Made by a program: the position numbers and the translations under genes. The notes below the pieces were generated by a model. That model was not told the DNA's origin and did no database searches. It saw nothing but the letters and a program-made list of their open reading frames with translations. From an uncultured Verrucomicrobiota bacterium (GTDB lineage Bacteria > Verrucomicrobiota > Verrucomicrobiae > Opitutales > Opitutaceae): 5,193 nucleotides of DNA. The stretch is taken from the NCBI GenBank assembly GCA_946482165.1, contig CAMLQS010000353.1, positions 1-5,193 on the forward strand, in the 5' to 3' direction. The first letter of the stretch is position 1. Each line of letters opens with the position of its first letter. Below are positions 4,794 to 5,193 of this stretch, piece by piece.

Positions 4794-5193
4794 ATCCCGT
4801 CAAAGCTTGGTTCCTTTCCCGCCTCCTGCGCGAGAAGCTGCTAGTCCTCGCGCTGATCGTGGCTGGCGCCGTGATCTGGCTGTCTTCCGCAGCCGACCAT
4901 TTGAAGGCGAAGCTGGGAACCTTCCGGCTCGCCGAGCAGACCTTGGCCACCCAGCAGGTGTGGATCAACGCCGCCCCCCAAATCAAAGAGGCCGCCGAGG
5001 CCGCGGTGAAGAACCTTGATCCTTCGAAGACCTATAACGCCACCTTCCTCGTCTCGAAGATTCTCGGTCTCGCGAATGAAGCCGGTCTCTCGGTCAACAC
5101 CAACACCGACCCGCCGCGCACCCAGCGGTCTCCGCAGTTCTCGGTGCACACCGTTCAAGTGACGACCCGCCGCGTTGAACTCGCCTCGCTTCT
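4790..5193 (+). CDS. gspM: GspM-like inner-membrane protein (3' end cut by window)
   Basis: Translation from ATG 4790 stays open for 134 codons to the window edge. The start has a strong ribosome site and an ATGA overlap with gspL. The product begins with a short basic cytoplasmic segment (MNPVKAWFLSRLLREK). One membrane helix follows (about 17-33, LLVLALIVAGAVIWLSS), then a helical, charged stretch (about 35-75) and the start of a small alpha/beta periplasmic domain (NATFLVSKILGLANEAGLSV, then FSVHTVQVTTRRVEL). This is the topology of GspM, which dimerises with GspL and stabilises it. PilO of type IV pili has the same layout, but gspG-L upstream makes GspM the better reading. There is no family-specific motif I can point to. 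A normal GspM would need about 30-60 more residues beyond the edge. Confidence 0.78.
   Translation, partial: MNPVKAWFLSRLLREKLLVLALIVAGAVIWLSSAADHLKAKLGTFRLAEQTLATQQVWINAAPQIKEAAEAAVKNLDPSKTYNATFLVSKILGLANEAGLSVNTNTDPPRTQRSPQFSVHTVQVTTRRVELASL

Noticed and set aside
143..5193. Type IV pilus or competence pilus instead of T2SS
   Set aside because: The GspG-specific C-terminal motifs, a GspK lacking Glu5 with its NIN and DELR motifs, the GspJ motif, a single fused GspL and the exact G-H-I-J-K-L-M order all fit T2SS better than the separate PilM, N, O and P genes of pili.

Overview
The window is a single plus-strand gene cluster encoding the pseudopilin and inner-membrane part of a type II secretion system (T2SS). 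The order is the textbook gspG-H-I-J-K-L-M. It opens with the last few codons of an upstream gene (1-42). A 100-base gap (43-142) follows, and then gspG (143-595), gspH (592-1107), gspI (1104-1565), gspJ (1562-2308), gspK (2311-3654), gspL (3654-4793) and a gspM-like gene cut by the window end (4790-5193). No gene is supported on the minus strand, and no RNA gene, insertion sequence or CRISPR array is visible.

The host is a high-GC Gram-negative bacterium. Several hints point to Verrucomicrobiota, probably near Opitutaceae. Two of the prepilin sites read RA|FTL rather than RG|FTL, as I recall is frequent in that phylum. A palindromic repeat inside gspJ belongs to the type that reads out as HGRDARAT, which I recall being scattered through those genomes. 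T2SS proteins of this divergent but complete type also fit. This assignment is from memory and has not been checked by search.

The genes are packed as a translationally coupled operon. The junctions are ATGA (G/H), GTGA (H/I), ATGA (I/J), a 2-base gap (J/K), TGATG (K/L) and ATGA (L/M). Clear Shine-Dalgarno sequences precede gspI, gspJ and gspM. gspG, gspH and gspL lack a convincing one.

By family knowledge, GspG is the major pseudopilin that forms the periplasmic pseudopilus. GspH, I, J and K are minor pseudopilins, with I-J-K forming the tip complex. GspL and GspM form the inner-membrane platform that links the pseudopilus to the cytoplasmic ATPase GspE. GspE, GspF, the secretin GspD and the prepilin peptidase are not in this window.

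Nothing here looks like a wholly new system. The points worth a second look are: a REP-like double hairpin inserted in frame in the gspJ leader, giving a 44-residue leader; a Gly-rich low-complexity insertion of about 85 residues near the GspK C terminus; replacement of Pro22 by Lys and a shortened acidic loop at the usual calcium site in GspG; and Ala at the -1 cleavage position in GspI and GspJ.
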